A stretch of DNA of 64,000 bases from Marinagarivorans cellulosilyticus (GTDB lineage: Bacteria > Pseudomonadota > Gammaproteobacteria > Pseudomonadales > Cellvibrionaceae), in the NCBI RefSeq assembly GCF_021655555.1, contig NZ_AP023086.1, positions 3,936,685 to 4,000,684 of the forward strand, in the 5' to 3' direction. Below the pieces are notes generated by a model. It searched no databases and was not told the origin of the DNA. It saw only the letters and a list, made by a program, of their open reading frames with translations. Shown one piece after another: positions 1 through 9,458 of the stretch. Each line of letters begins with the position of its first letter. Positions within the stretch are counted from its first letter, which is position 1. The translations under genes were made by a program, and so were the position numbers.

Positions 1-49
1 ACCGCTTTGGCGCCAACATTAGCAATATAGGCAAAGCTTTAGCTTGGCA

Positions 50-583
50 CTAACGCGCAGAAAACTGAACCTTCTGCGCGCCTTCGGCCGATACCTCTAA
101 TACATTAGAGGTGGCACAGTTATTTTGATTAATCGCACTGTGGCAATACTGCGAAGCAAGCTTGCCGTCACGATCAAAATGCATTTCAGATAACATGACC
201 GGCTCGTTGTTATCATTAATGAAGCTTTGGTTTACCTGCTCGGTAATTTTGGTGCGCCACACCACTTTAGAGTGTATGCAAGGCTGCTGGCCCTGGCTTA
301 AATCAATATCGCGGTTAACGATGCGCACCTGCAAATCACTCGATGCAATACATACCACCGCCACCGGCGCCTGCAGCACATCCTCTACTTCCATCGAATG
401 CATAGCATGAGAACGCGCCAAACCAATAGCATGCTGCAATACCGATTCCGTATCGCTAACTTTGGCGCTATTAATCCAAGCTCGGGTAAAAGGCGCGCTC
501 ATAATGAACAGCAACGCCAGCAAGGTAAGCGTTACCACCAGTTCAACCAATGTAAACCCTTGCTTGCGGCGCAGTATGTCCAT
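50..583 (-). CDS. GspH/FimT-family type IV pseudopilin
   Basis: A 177-residue minor pseudopilin. The N-terminus has a short basic leader and a prepilin-peptidase site: G9 is followed by FTLVELV, with the conserved Glu at mature position 5 (E14). A hydrophobic helix (about residues 10-30) follows and would anchor it in the inner membrane before assembly. The C-terminal half contains several Cys, as in other GspH/FimT proteins. Such proteins initiate or cap type IV pili or type II secretion pseudopili. The gene reads left, so partner minor pilins probably lie beyond the window edge; the 49 bases left show no convincing start. The exact pilus or T2SS system cannot be decided here. Confidence 0.85.
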   Translation of the reverse strand: MDILRRKQGFTLVELVVTLTLLALLFIMSAPFTRAWINSAKVSDTESVLQHAIGLARSHAMHSMEVEDVLQAPVAVVCIASSDLQVRIVNRDIDLSQGQQPCIHSKVVWRTKITEQVNQSFINDNNEPVMLSEMHFDRDGKLASQYCHSAINQNNCATSNVLEVSAEGAQKVQFSAR

Positions 584-760
584 GCTTCCCCCGTTCGGTG
601 CGTATTATTGTAATAATGCCTTTAGTATTACTGCAGCAGTAAATTATCGCACTTAAGAAGGCCAATAAATACAACAAAAGCCACACTTTAGAACCAGACA
701 GAGGTTAAAGTTTGAACGAATCGCCATTTTTAACGCTTAAAAAATCACTTTGTATAGCCC

Positions 761-2488
761 TTATGAGCGAACACTTGGTGTGGGTAGTGCGTCGTAGTTA
801 TTGCGGCGGATAACTTCCATGCAGGCATTGGCCTCCTCTCTAGGGAAGCCCAATGCGCACAAAACATGGCCACTGAGCTGCAAGCTGGCTTCAAGTGTTT
901 CAGGTACTACCGTCGTTGCCCCAGAGGCTACCAGCGCGTGGGAGTGGGAGTGGTCCCTGGCGCGAACCAAAATCGGCAAATTGGGCCAACGCTGGCGAAT
1001 TTGAACAACAACAGCCTCTGTTTGTGCCGCATCATCCGTAGTCATCAACAGTGCCGAGGCCGTATCAGCGCCGGCGCGCTCAAGCACGTCCATTTTATTG
1101 CCGTCACCAAAAAATACCGGCTCGCCTTTTTCGCGCAATGTTTGCACGCGCTTTGTATCAGCATCAAACCCCACATAAGGAATACTTTGCTGCGCCAATA
1201 CAGAGGCAACAGACTGCCCGACCCTTCCAAAGCCAATAATCACCACGTGGTCGTGCAGCCCTTCGGCATCTTCTGGCTTAAGCGTTACCGAGGGGGGCTC
1301 TTTTAGCATGGCTAGCTCGACCCGTTTACCCAACCACGCCAACAATGGTGTTAAAGCCATTGATAGGCCGGCTACAACCACCATAAATTGTGCTGTCTCG
1401 TTGGGTAAAATGCTGTAGGTCAGTGTTGCCTGCCCAATAACCACAAAGGCAAACTCGCCGGCCTCCGACAATAACAGGCCGGTGCGCAAACTTGCGCCCC
1501 AGGTGGGCAAAAAGCAGCGGGCGATGAGCGTGGTGATTACTGTTTTAAGGCCTATTAGCCCGAACACCGATAACAGCACCCAAATACCGCGCTCGAAGGC
1601 CAAAACAAAATCGATGCTCATGCCAACACTCATAAAAAATAAGCCCAGCAGCAGCCCTTTGAAAGGCTCAATTTCACTTTCAATTTGATGTCTAAATTCC
1701 GTTTCTGCGAGCAATAAGCCCGCAAGAAATGCCCCCAACGCCATCGACAAGCCAGCCATACCGGTTGCAACAGAAGTTGCCAATACCGATAACAAAATCA
1801 TGGCGGTAAACACATCTACACTGCGCGTAGTGGCGACTACACGAAACAAGTAACGCAGCACATAGCGGCCCAACACCACAATTAATACAACAACAATTAT
1901 GGCCTTAGCCAATGCACCACCCACGCTAACCCAAAGGCTGCCGCCAGAGTTATCGCCAAAAACCCCCACTAGAATCAGAATGGGCACCACCGCCAAATCT
2001 TGTAGCAATAGCACCGCAAAAGAGGCGCGGCCATGCACTGCTGCATTTTCGCCACGCTCGGCCAGCAACTGCATCACCATGGCAGTACTAGAAAGGGCCA
2101 AACACAGCCCAATAATAATCGAAGCATTAACTTCGTTGCCCCATAACCATGCGGCAAACGCAATAACCGTACTGCAGATGATCACCTGCAAAGTGCCTAA
2201 GCCAAAAATTAATCGGCTAAAGGCCCGTAAACGCTCGAAGGAAAGCTCTAAGCCAATGGTAAATAACAGGAAGATAACGCCCAATTCGGCAACATGCTGC
2301 ACCCCAGCTACATCGCGCTCCAGCCCCAATGCATAAGGCCCAATAACAGCCCCCACGGCCAAATAGCCCAGTACAGGGCTTATTTTTATGCGCTTAAGTA
2401 GCGGTACTAAAATAACCACCGCCACCAAAAAGGCGACTACCTCTAATACATAGGGTACGGCAACAATCGGGTGAGCTTGTGCACTCAT
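761..2488 (-). CDS. CPA2 monovalent cation:proton antiporter with TrkA-N domain (KefB/KefC-like)
   Basis: A 575-residue inner-membrane protein. About residues 10-390 form the many-helix CPA2 Na+/H+ exchanger domain. From about residue 412 a cytosolic RCK/TrkA-N Rossmann domain follows, with the nucleotide-binding motif GFGRVGQ starting at residue 419. This domain order is that of KefB/KefC potassium/proton antiporters, where NAD(H) or glutathione adducts control gating. No KefF/KefG partner is adjacent, so glutathione gating is not shown. The protein appears complete. It is divergent from purB, with about 200 bp between them. The precise ion is inferred from the family only. Confidence 0.88.
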   Translation of the reverse strand: MSAQAHPIVAVPYVLEVVAFLVAVVILVPLLKRIKISPVLGYLAVGAVIGPYALGLERDVAGVQHVAELGVIFLLFTIGLELSFERLRAFSRLIFGLGTLQVIICSTVIAFAAWLWGNEVNASIIIGLCLALSSTAMVMQLLAERGENAAVHGRASFAVLLLQDLAVVPILILVGVFGDNSGGSLWVSVGGALAKAIIVVVLIVVLGRYVLRYLFRVVATTRSVDVFTAMILLSVLATSVATGMAGLSMALGAFLAGLLLAETEFRHQIESEIEPFKGLLLGLFFMSVGMSIDFVLAFERGIWVLLSVFGLIGLKTVITTLIARCFLPTWGASLRTGLLLSEAGEFAFVVIGQATLTYSILPNETAQFMVVVAGLSMALTPLLAWLGKRVELAMLKEPPSVTLKPEDAEGLHDHVVIIGFGRVGQSVASVLAQQSIPYVGFDADTKRVQTLREKGEPVFFGDGNKMDVLERAGADTASALLMTTDDAAQTEAVVVQIRQRWPNLPILVRARDHSHSHALVASGATTVVPETLEASLQLSGHVLCALGFPREEANACMEVIRRNNYDALPTPSVRS

Positions 2489-2687
2489 AATGATAGAGGT
2501 CCTTAACTTAGGTTGTTATATCGGCGGCAGATGCGAATGATTAAACGGGATAATCAGTTGCTCTTATTGTAGGACATGCACTTTACGTGCAAACAGAGCC
2601 AGATCAAATACAACTTTGCAATACTGGAAATTTCCGCTGCTGTAGAGTTTCCGCTACAATGCGCCCTTTTTTCAGCTGGTGAGCGTT

Positions 2688-4082
2688 ATGAACCTAACAT
2701 CTTTGACCGCAGTGTCTCCTATCGACGGCCGTTATGGCAGCAAAACCGAAAGCCTACGCGGCATTTTTAGTGAATTCGGCCTTATTCGTGCCCGCGTAGA
2801 AGTCGAAGTTCGCTGGTTGCAACAACTTGCCGCCCACCCCGCCATTACCGAAGTGCCAGCTTTTAGCGCCGAGGCCAATGCTATTCTCGATGGCATTGTC
2901 GCCAACTTTAGCGAAGCCGATGCACAAGCCATAAAAGAAGAAGAGCGCGTAACCAACCACGATGTGAAAGCCGTTGAATACTTCATTAAAAAACGCATTG
3001 CCGATAATGCCGAGCTAAACGCAGTAACAGAGTTTGTCCATTTTGCCTGCACCAGCGAAGACATTAACAATTTGTCCCACGGGTTAATGCTAAAAAGTGG
3101 CCGCGACACCGTATTACTGCCGCAAATGCAGCGCATTGTTGATGCCATTGCCGACTGCGCAGCACAATATGCCAGCACACCGATGCTAAGCCGTACCCAC
3201 GGCCAAACAGCTTCGCCTAGCACCATGGGTAAAGAATTTGCCAACGTAGCCATTCGTTTACAGCGCCAAATTCAACAGGTCAGCAAGGTGGCCATCCTCG
3301 GTAAAATTAACGGCGCGGTAGGCAACTACAATGCCCACATTAGCGCTTATGCCGATGTTGACTGGCAACAAAATGCCGAAGCTTTTGTTAGCTCGCTAGG
3401 TTTAACCTTCAACCCGTACACTACACAAATCGAGCCACACGATTACATTGCCGAACTGTTCGATGGCATCGCGCGTTTTAACACTATTCTTATCGACTTT
3501 AACCGCGATGTTTGGGGTTATATCTCGATGGGCTTTTTCAAGCAAAAAACCATCGCCGGCGAAGTAGGCTCTTCTACAATGCCGCATAAAGTTAACCCCA
3601 TTGATTTCGAAAATTCTGAAGGCAACCTTGGTCTAGCCAATGCCGTTTATGGCCACCTAGCCGCTAAGCTACCTATCTCCCGCTGGCAGCGCGATTTAAC
3701 CGACTCTACCGTATTGCGCAACATGGGCGTTGGTTTTGGCTACAGCAATATTGCCTACGAAGCAGCGCTTAAAGGCATTGGCAAACTGCAAATTAACGAA
3801 GAACGTTTAGCGCAAGACTTAGACAACGCCTGGGAAGTATTGGCCGAGCCCATTCAAACCGTAATGCGCCGCTACGGTATTGAAAAGCCCTACGAAAAAC
3901 TAAAAGCATTAACCCGCGGCAATGTTATTGACCAAGCCACTATTAAGACCTTTGTCGATGGCTTAGATATGCCGGAGCAAGCCAAAACCGAGCTACAAGC
4001 GCTAACGCCCGCCAATTACATTGGTAACGCCATCGCCCAAACGCAAGATTTGCCTGCCCAGCTTGCAAAGCTAAAAGCATAA
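2688..4082 (+). CDS. purB: adenylosuccinate lyase
   Basis: PurB cleaves SAICAR to AICAR and adenylosuccinate to AMP, both releasing fumarate, in purine synthesis. The 464-residue protein aligns along its whole length with the enterobacterial enzyme from the N-terminal LTAVSPIDGRYG. The fumarase/lyase signature GSSTMPHKVNP lies at residues 294-304. A GTG nine bases upstream is open, but the ATG at 2688 matches the family start and has GGTGAG seven bases before it. It is followed after one base by the roxA start, so the two probably form one transcript. Soluble cytoplasmic homotetramer in the family. Confidence 0.97.
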   Translation: MNLTSLTAVSPIDGRYGSKTESLRGIFSEFGLIRARVEVEVRWLQQLAAHPAITEVPAFSAEANAILDGIVANFSEADAQAIKEEERVTNHDVKAVEYFIKKRIADNAELNAVTEFVHFACTSEDINNLSHGLMLKSGRDTVLLPQMQRIVDAIADCAAQYASTPMLSRTHGQTASPSTMGKEFANVAIRLQRQIQQVSKVAILGKINGAVGNYNAHISAYADVDWQQNAEAFVSSLGLTFNPYTTQIEPHDYIAELFDGIARFNTILIDFNRDVWGYISMGFFKQKTIAGEVGSSTMPHKVNPIDFENSEGNLGLANAVYGHLAAKLPISRWQRDLTDSTVLRNMGVGFGYSNIAYEAALKGIGKLQINEERLAQDLDNAWEVLAEPIQTVMRRYGIEKPYEKLKALTRGNVIDQATIKTFVDGLDMPEQAKTELQALTPANYIGNAIAQTQDLPAQLAKLKA

Positions 4083-4083
4083 A

Positions 4084-5301
4084 ATGACTGCGCCCCCGCT
4101 CAATCATTTAGGTGCGATGCCCGTTAGCGAATTTCTGCGCGATTACTGGCAACAAAAGCCACTTTTTATTCCCAATGCCATACCGGGATGGGAAGCGCCA
4201 CTGGACGGCAATGACTTAGCGGGGTTGGCACTTGAGCACAGCGTTGAATCGCGACTGATTATTGAAAAAACGTCGAAAGACCCTTTGTGCAGCCAATGGG
4301 CTATGGAGCACGGCCCATTGGCCGAAGAGCGGTTTGATACGTTGCCAAGCAGCCATTTTACACTGCTGATTCAAGCACTAGACCAAATATGCCCAGAGCT
4401 ACACCAACTACTAAACCAATTTCGGTTTATTCCCAACTGGCGCATAGATGACATTATGGCCAGCGTTGCGCCAACCGGCGGTAGCGTTGGCCCACATTTC
4501 GATTATTACGATGTATTTTTGTTACAAGCCACCGGCACTCGGCGCTGGCAATTAGGGCAGCAATGCTCGTCGGCATCGCCGTTAGTGCCAGATTGCCCAC
4601 TTAAAATACTCACAGCGTTCGAAAGCCAAGCCGAATACATCGCCACGCCTGGCGACCTGCTGTACATTCCGGCCAATATGGCGCACTGGGGTGTTGCCCA
4701 AAGCGACGACTGCACGACCTACTCCATTGGCTTTCGCTCTCCAAGCTATAGCGATATTTTGCTCGACTTAAGCCAAGATATCGCCAGTACACTAAGCCCA
4801 GATACTCGCTACCGCGACCCCGCGCTGAACCCGTTTGGCAGCCAAGATTGCGGCGAAATAAGCCCTGCTGTGGCCCAAACCATTGCCGAACACTGCCAGA
4901 GCTACTTTACACCAGAGCGCGTTGCCGCCTGGCTGGGCAAAAGCTTGACTGAAAGCAAGCGTTGCGCGCCGGACGTTACAACCGCTGAGTTTGATACTGA
5001 TGGCTTAATTCTCGCCGCAGATGTAAGAGCGGCCTATACTCAAAATAAGCAAGGTCACTCGAGCGAGCCTTTGACAAGCCAGAATGTGCACGGCAACACA
5101 AATGCAAACGCAAAGTGTGCTACCGTTTTCATTAATGGCGACCAATGGCAGACCAGTTTGTCTCTCGCCCGCGCGTTATGTAACTATACTATTATTCAGC
5201 CCGAGCATTATTGCAGCGAAGACCAAGCCATCATTGAGCAGTGGATTGACCATGAATACCTTAACTTGCCAGACGCCGCCCACGCTAGTACCCATTGTTA
5301 A
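4084..5301 (+). CDS. roxA: cupin-like ribosomal oxygenase (RoxA/YcfD-type uL16 arginine hydroxylase)
   Basis: A JmjC-fold 2-oxoglutarate/Fe(II) oxygenase of 405 residues, as expected for YcfD. The iron ligands are visible as H138 and D140 (GPHFDYYDVF) and H201 (AHWGVA). R153 sits where YcfD has its 2OG-binding Arg. YcfD hydroxylates an arginine of ribosomal protein uL16; the same substrate is inferred here. The winged-helix-like C-terminal half is present. It starts one base after the purB stop and its 3' end overlaps the next ORF by 50 bases. The link with purB appears to be conserved context rather than a shared pathway. Confidence 0.88.
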   Translation: MTAPPLNHLGAMPVSEFLRDYWQQKPLFIPNAIPGWEAPLDGNDLAGLALEHSVESRLIIEKTSKDPLCSQWAMEHGPLAEERFDTLPSSHFTLLIQALDQICPELHQLLNQFRFIPNWRIDDIMASVAPTGGSVGPHFDYYDVFLLQATGTRRWQLGQQCSSASPLVPDCPLKILTAFESQAEYIATPGDLLYIPANMAHWGVAQSDDCTTYSIGFRSPSYSDILLDLSQDIASTLSPDTRYRDPALNPFGSQDCGEISPAVAQTIAEHCQSYFTPERVAAWLGKSLTESKRCAPDVTTAEFDTDGLILAADVRAAYTQNKQGHSSEPLTSQNVHGNTNANAKCATVFINGDQWQTSLSLARALCNYTIIQPEHYCSEDQAIIEQWIDHEYLNLPDAAHASTHC

Positions 5302-5722
5302 GGTACGCCAAGTGCGCTGGCCCGCACAGGCCTCAGAGCTAGAAAGTATTCGCGAGCAAGTCTTTATCAAAGAGCAAAACGTACCGCCGCACCTCGAATG
5401 GGACGGCCTAGAGCAAGATTCCCAGCATTTTATTGCCTACCATAACGGCACGCCGGTGGGCACTGCCCGCCTAGTAAAGCACCATAAACTAACCCGCATG
5501 GCCGTACTTAAAAATTACCGCAACCAAGGCGTGGGCGCAGCATTGCTTAAATCGGTGTGCCGCTCGGCCCTGCATGCCGGTATGGACGAGCTAATCGCCG
5601 ATGCTCAGCTAGATGCCCTAGGCTTTTACCTGCAACACAACTTCAAAGTGACCGGTACCAGCTTTTACGATGCCGGCATTTTGCATAAACCTATTAGCAA
5701 AGCACTTAACTCCACGCCATAG
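5252..5722 (+). CDS. GNAT-family N-acetyltransferase
   Basis: A 156-residue GNAT protein. The acetyl-CoA-binding motif A is seen as RMAVLKNYRNQGVGAALL (about residues 83-100), with the preceding strand GTPVGTARLV and the C-terminal FYLQHNFKVTG strand typical of ElaA/YjcF-like acetyltransferases. The start is placed at the ATG at 5252, inside the roxA end; longer versions upstream only read through roxA in another frame. The 50-base overlap implies translational coupling. The substrate is unknown. A DUF7931 protein follows 17 bases later, a pairing that suggests a joint function. Confidence 0.85.
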   Translation: MNTLTCQTPPTLVPIVKVRQVRWPAQASELESIREQVFIKEQNVPPHLEWDGLEQDSQHFIAYHNGTPVGTARLVKHHKLTRMAVLKNYRNQGVGAALLKSVCRSALHAGMDELIADAQLDALGFYLQHNFKVTGTSFYDAGILHKPISKALNSTP

Positions 5723-5739
5723 GTACTCTTTTGGTAACC

Positions 5740-6240
5740 ATGGACGACAGCCAAAATACAACCGGCATTTATCGCTTCGACAGCGTGGATACCGCCAAGC
5801 AATACTTAACCGCCTGCACTGGCCTTGCCATTCGGCACATTGATATATTCTCGAACCAACTCGACGGCCACCTATTTAATCAACCCGAGTTTATCGCAAA
5901 CGTGTCGTCACTTGCCCGCAGCTCTCGCCAAAGCCGCATTCGGGTATTGGTGCAAAACAGCCAGCCCTTATACGGCTGCAATCACGACCTAATCACCCTT
6001 ATTCAACGCCTACCCTCGGCCGCAAAACTCAAAGTCTTAAACAAAGACCAGCAAAGGGTTGAAACCGGCTTTTGCATTAGCGATAAAAAAGCGATGGTAT
6101 TTTTTAATAACGAAGAAAGCGCGGTTGGGTTTTATTGCGAACAGGCGCGCGCCGAAGCAAGGCACGCGCTGGAAGCCTTTGACAATTTATGGGAAAGCCA
6201 AAGCGATATAGACCCCGAATTTAAAACGTTCACCCTGTAA
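5740..6240 (+). CDS. DUF7931-like protein of unknown function
   Basis: A 166-residue soluble protein immediately downstream of the GNAT gene. The sequence (FDSVDTAKQYLTACTGLAIRH near the N-terminus, then a middle region with IRVLVQNSQPLYGCNHDLI) resembles the small gammaproteobacterial family encoded beside GNAT genes and recalls a phospholipase D-like fold without HKD motifs. No catalytic motif can be pointed to. A TTG nine bases upstream is open, but the ATG at 5740 is the more likely start. Probably the last gene of the purB-roxA-GNAT unit. The family name is from memory of this context and should be treated as tentative. Confidence 0.6.
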   Translation: MDDSQNTTGIYRFDSVDTAKQYLTACTGLAIRHIDIFSNQLDGHLFNQPEFIANVSSLARSSRQSRIRVLVQNSQPLYGCNHDLITLIQRLPSAAKLKVLNKDQQRVETGFCISDKKAMVFFNNEESAVGFYCEQARAEARHALEAFDNLWESQSDIDPEFKTFTL

Positions 6241-6484
6241 GTTTTTTGCCGAAACACAGCCCAAGTGTTTTTTGATTTGCATCATCAAAAGCGCTTTTCG
6301 CCACAGCTTTACCCACAACGCGCGATGCTTTTTACCGCCATCGTGCTAGCCTTTAACCACTCGCATTTACAGCCTTACTGAGCCGCCACAAAAATGGGCT
6401 GCCCAAAGTTTAATCAAGCACGCCTAACCGCTAACAACTAGACTCAGTAAGCTGTTAACACATACATCACCACCGGAGCAAACC

Positions 6485-6838
6485 ATGAGCTTATTTGAAC
6501 GCATTGGCGGCGCGCCCGCCGTAGACGCCGCTGTCGACATCTTTTATCGCAAGGTATTAACCGACGACCGCATTAGCCATTTTTTCGATAGCGTTGATAT
6601 GGACGCTCAAATCGCCAAACAAAAAGCGTTTTTGACCATGGCCTTTGGCGGGCCTAACAACTATTCCGGCAAAGACATGCGCGAAGCACACAAACACATG
6701 AACCTCACCGAGGAACACTTCAACGCTGTTGTCGAAAACCTAGCAGCCACCCTTACCGAGCTGGGTGTAAAAGAAGACGATATTAATGAAATCGCCGGCA
6801 TCGCGATTAGCGTAAAAGATGACATTTTAAATAAATAA
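6485..6838 (+). CDS. group 1 truncated haemoglobin
   Basis: A 117-residue truncated globin of the trHbN class. It starts SLFERIGGAPAVDAAVDIFY, typical of group 1. Y21 is the expected B10 distal Tyr, and H69 in EAHKHMNLTEEHF is the expected proximal F8 haem ligand. Group 1 proteins bind O2 and NO and several act as NO dioxygenases when supplied with electrons. The start has GGAG nine bases upstream. A strong hairpin follows 4 bases after the stop, and a ferredoxin-type reductase begins 67 bases downstream, which could supply electrons (inference). The 244 bases upstream hold no gene and presumably the promoter. Confidence 0.93.
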   Translation: MSLFERIGGAPAVDAAVDIFYRKVLTDDRISHFFDSVDMDAQIAKQKAFLTMAFGGPNNYSGKDMREAHKHMNLTEEHFNAVVENLAATLTELGVKEDDINEIAGIAISVKDDILNK

Positions 6839-6842
6839 CAAC

Positions 6843-6880
6843 ACTGACAACGCCTGACTCTCAGGCGTTGTCAGTTTAAA
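6843..6880 (+). terminator. 15-bp perfect hairpin after the truncated haemoglobin gene
   Basis: Arms 6843-6857 and 6861-6875 are exactly complementary with a 3-base loop (CTC). A short TTTAAA tail follows on the plus strand, so it is a plausible, if weakly tailed, terminator or transcript-stabilising hairpin. It lies between the globin and the reductase genes and may reduce read-through between them. Confidence 0.65.
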
Positions 6881-6905
6881 CTTCGACGCACCCTGTGAAT
6901 ACGCC

Positions 6906-7874
6906 ATGACTGTTATCCTCTACCAACCGAATAGCGAGCAATCGCACTCCGTAATATTAAAAGGCGACGAAACGGTATTAGAGGCGCTAGAAGGCGCAGG
7001 CTTAGATATTCCCAATGCCTGCAGAGCAGGAGCCTGCCAAGCCTGCAAACTACAAGCAACGCAAGGGCAAGTGCCTGCAATAGCACAACAAGGCTTAACC
7101 AATGCCGAAAAAACATTAGGCTATTTTTTAAGCTGCCAATGCCGGCCCAATGAAGATTTGATACTAACCCAACCAGAAGCACAAAAGCGTGCCGCCGTAA
7201 CGGTGTTGGCCTTAAAAAAGTTTAGCCCCCAAATACTGCAGCTACGGCTGAGTGCAGCATTCCCTTTTGTGGCAGGACAATTCTTTACCCTTTGGCACCA
7301 AGGTAATATTGCCCGCAGCTATTCTATTGCCAGTACAGCCGATGAGGGCTTTATTGAATGCCACATAAAAAAGGTGCCCGGCGGCCTATTCAGCCAATAC
7401 GCGTTTGAGCACCTTAAAGTGGATGACACACTGGAAATACAAGGCCCTACCGGCAGCTGCATATATGCCCCCAAAGATGCCACGCAACCTTTGTTGCTAG
7501 CTGGCCTTAGCACGGGTTTGGCGCCTCTTTTTGGCATACTTAAACAGGCTATACAGCAACAGCATTGCGGGCCGATTCACTTAATTTGTGCAGCCAAAAA
7601 CGTGCAAGGTATTTATTTAGCCGCCGAGCTCAAACAACTAGAGGCCGCCCACACCAATTTGCGCGTAGATTTTGTTGTGCAAGACGGCCCCACCGAAGGG
7701 TACACCCAGGCCAGTGTTTACGATTTTTGCAAACAAGCACACCCAAGCACTAAGGGCTACAGCGTTTATTTGTGTGGTGCACAAAGTTTTGTGACGAAAT
7801 TGAAAAAACAGTGCTTCTTAGCAGGGGCTAACATGGCCGAAATACATGCCGATGCATTTTTAGCCTGCAGCTAA
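6906..7874 (+). CDS. [2Fe-2S] ferredoxin-FAD/NAD(P)H oxidoreductase
   Basis: A 322-residue electron-transfer protein with a plant-type ferredoxin domain first (about residues 1-92) and a ferredoxin-NADP reductase module after it. The cluster ligands are C39, C44, C47 and C77. The FAD-binding motif RSYSIAS is near residue 138, the NAD(P)-binding GLSTGLAPLFG near residue 200, and the C-terminal LCGAQSFV matches the usual CG motif. This is the architecture of reductase components of ring-hydroxylating oxygenases and of the AscD-type reductase. No oxygenase subunit is nearby. The only likely redox partner in reach is the truncated haemoglobin upstream, which is an inference from position. Confidence 0.88.
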   Translation: MTVILYQPNSEQSHSVILKGDETVLEALEGAGLDIPNACRAGACQACKLQATQGQVPAIAQQGLTNAEKTLGYFLSCQCRPNEDLILTQPEAQKRAAVTVLALKKFSPQILQLRLSAAFPFVAGQFFTLWHQGNIARSYSIASTADEGFIECHIKKVPGGLFSQYAFEHLKVDDTLEIQGPTGSCIYAPKDATQPLLLAGLSTGLAPLFGILKQAIQQQHCGPIHLICAAKNVQGIYLAAELKQLEAAHTNLRVDFVVQDGPTEGYTQASVYDFCKQAHPSTKGYSVYLCGAQSFVTKLKKQCFLAGANMAEIHADAFLACS

Positions 7875-7887
7875 AACGTTATTGCCA

Positions 7888-9348
7888 CTAGCGTTTAGCC
7901 GCACCAGACATGGCCTGCAAACAATACTGCGCTTGTGCAGCAAAGTGTAAAAAGCTATCGGCATGGTTCTGCGTGATTAAACCGCCAAAGTCTGCCCGAT
8001 CTGCGTAAATCAAGCCCGGCTTTTTGCCGTTAACCTCTAGCACATAAATCAAACAATCAACGCCGCCGAGCACTTTGGCTGTTTCTTTTTGGCCCACTGA
8101 TTTATTTTGCTTAAAAAAGGCATCGTTAACCCAAAGTAAGCCACCCTTTTCTACGGCCTCTACAAATACGTTATCGGCATAGGGGCCAACATCAAAGTTA
8201 AACGTTTCTCGCCAATTTTCAGCACCGTACCCTAAGCTATATTTGGCTGTCACCCGAAAATCTTTGATAAAGCCCACAGCCACCCGCTCCATACCAACGC
8301 CACGGTGAATACCTTCGATAACCATTTGAAAAATTGTATTCACATTGTGCTTTTGCGCTGCGGTACTCGCTAGCTCGCGCAAAATATTTAGCTGCAACTG
8401 AGGGTCGCTTTTCATAATGCGGCTAATTTTAACCGCCGCAGGCTCTGGCCGCTTAAAGGTTTGGTGTCGGCTAGGGATCATATGGCAAACATCGCTGGCC
8501 CCATATTGCCGCGCAACATCGAGCGCCAATTCGGCTTGCTCCTGACAGTTCGCCAAGCATTCGTCGGGCTCTAGGTAGGTATAACGCGAAACCTCTTCGA
8601 GCAGCTTTTTCATGCCTGGCGAATCCCACCCTTTTAACGCAGCGCGACTGATTTTTTCCCCTAGAATAACCGCCTGCGCTTTTGCCGATGGCTCTTTGCC
8701 TGGCACCAGAGCTTCTTCTAGCGTCGCGCCTAGCTTCCACTGGCGCGCCAAACCTTTGGTGATTTTGTTAAAGCTCGTTCCTAGCACCTCTTGTGCGGCT
8801 TCTGTTCTAGCCTTGGTGCTATCTGTAACGAGCGCATCATTTTTACTGGTAACATCGGTCGAGGACCAGTACGCCATTTCACCGAGGTTATAAAGCAGCG
8901 CTGCAATAAAAACCTCTTCGGCGGCCTCCTCATCTTGCGCCGCCATCAAGGCCCGCGCTTGTGTAGCGGCATGAAAGCCTTGCGCCACCAGTTCCAGCAT
9001 TCGCTCTTTAGCGCCATTTTTTAACAGCGAATCAATCAACATTAAAGAGATACAAATGGCCCGCATACCCTTCAGGCCGATAATGACAATGGCGCGGCTA
9101 ACGGTATTAACGCGCCCCTTAGAGCCGCTGTATTGCACACTGTTAGCAATGCGTAGCACGTGTGATGTGAGATTTGGGTCGCGCAGGATCAACTCGGCTA
9201 GATGGTTAAGGTGTGCATCATCATTTTCAGATAGCTTATTCAGCTCGGCAATTACCGTCCCTGCCACAGGCATGTTCTGACGCATTAAGCGGCGCACCCA
9301 ATAATCGGTGCCTTTACCTTCCTTTTCGAACTTAAACGGTTGCAGCAT
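7888..9348 (-). CDS. HDOD-domain signalling protein with C-terminal GAF-like region
   Basis: A 486-residue cytoplasmic protein. The HDOD domain occupies about residues 20-230; LILRDPNLTSHVLRIANS and a following GLKGMRAICIS segment are typical of this HD-related, usually non-catalytic signalling domain. Residues about 320-480 look like a GAF domain (start LRELASTAAQKHNVNTIFQMV). HDOD proteins take part in c-di-GMP-linked and stress signalling; no ligand can be deduced. It converges with the reductase gene (13 bases apart) and diverges from yejA. Confidence 0.82.
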   Translation of the reverse strand: MLQPFKFEKEGKGTDYWVRRLMRQNMPVAGTVIAELNKLSENDDAHLNHLAELILRDPNLTSHVLRIANSVQYSGSKGRVNTVSRAIVIIGLKGMRAICISLMLIDSLLKNGAKERMLELVAQGFHAATQARALMAAQDEEAAEEVFIAALLYNLGEMAYWSSTDVTSKNDALVTDSTKARTEAAQEVLGTSFNKITKGLARQWKLGATLEEALVPGKEPSAKAQAVILGEKISRAALKGWDSPGMKKLLEEVSRYTYLEPDECLANCQEQAELALDVARQYGASDVCHMIPSRHQTFKRPEPAAVKISRIMKSDPQLQLNILRELASTAAQKHNVNTIFQMVIEGIHRGVGMERVAVGFIKDFRVTAKYSLGYGAENWRETFNFDVGPYADNVFVEAVEKGGLLWVNDAFFKQNKSVGQKETAKVLGGVDCLIYVLEVNGKKPGLIYADRADFGGLITQNHADSFLHFAAQAQYCLQAMSGAAKR

Positions 9349-9442
9349 GTTTAACCCTACTTTTCAGCCGTACAGCCAATACCTTAGAAGCTTCGTCGAA
9401 CTCAATCCTGTATGCTTGGTCTATAGTTGACTTGCGCGCCAA

Positions 9443-9458
9443 CGACAAGATATTGTCG
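9443..9458. promoter_or_regulatory. palindrome between divergent HDOD and yejA genes
   Basis: CGACAA-GATA-TTGTCG is a perfect 6-bp-arm palindrome in the 229-bp divergent region between the HDOD and yejA starts. A possible sigma-70 -35 element for yejA (TTGACT at 9428-9433) sits just upstream, so the palindrome would overlap the -10 region of that promoter. A second outer pair, CCTGTAT and ATACAGG, brackets the same segment. A repressor operator is possible; neither factor nor promoter is proven. Confidence 0.35.
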
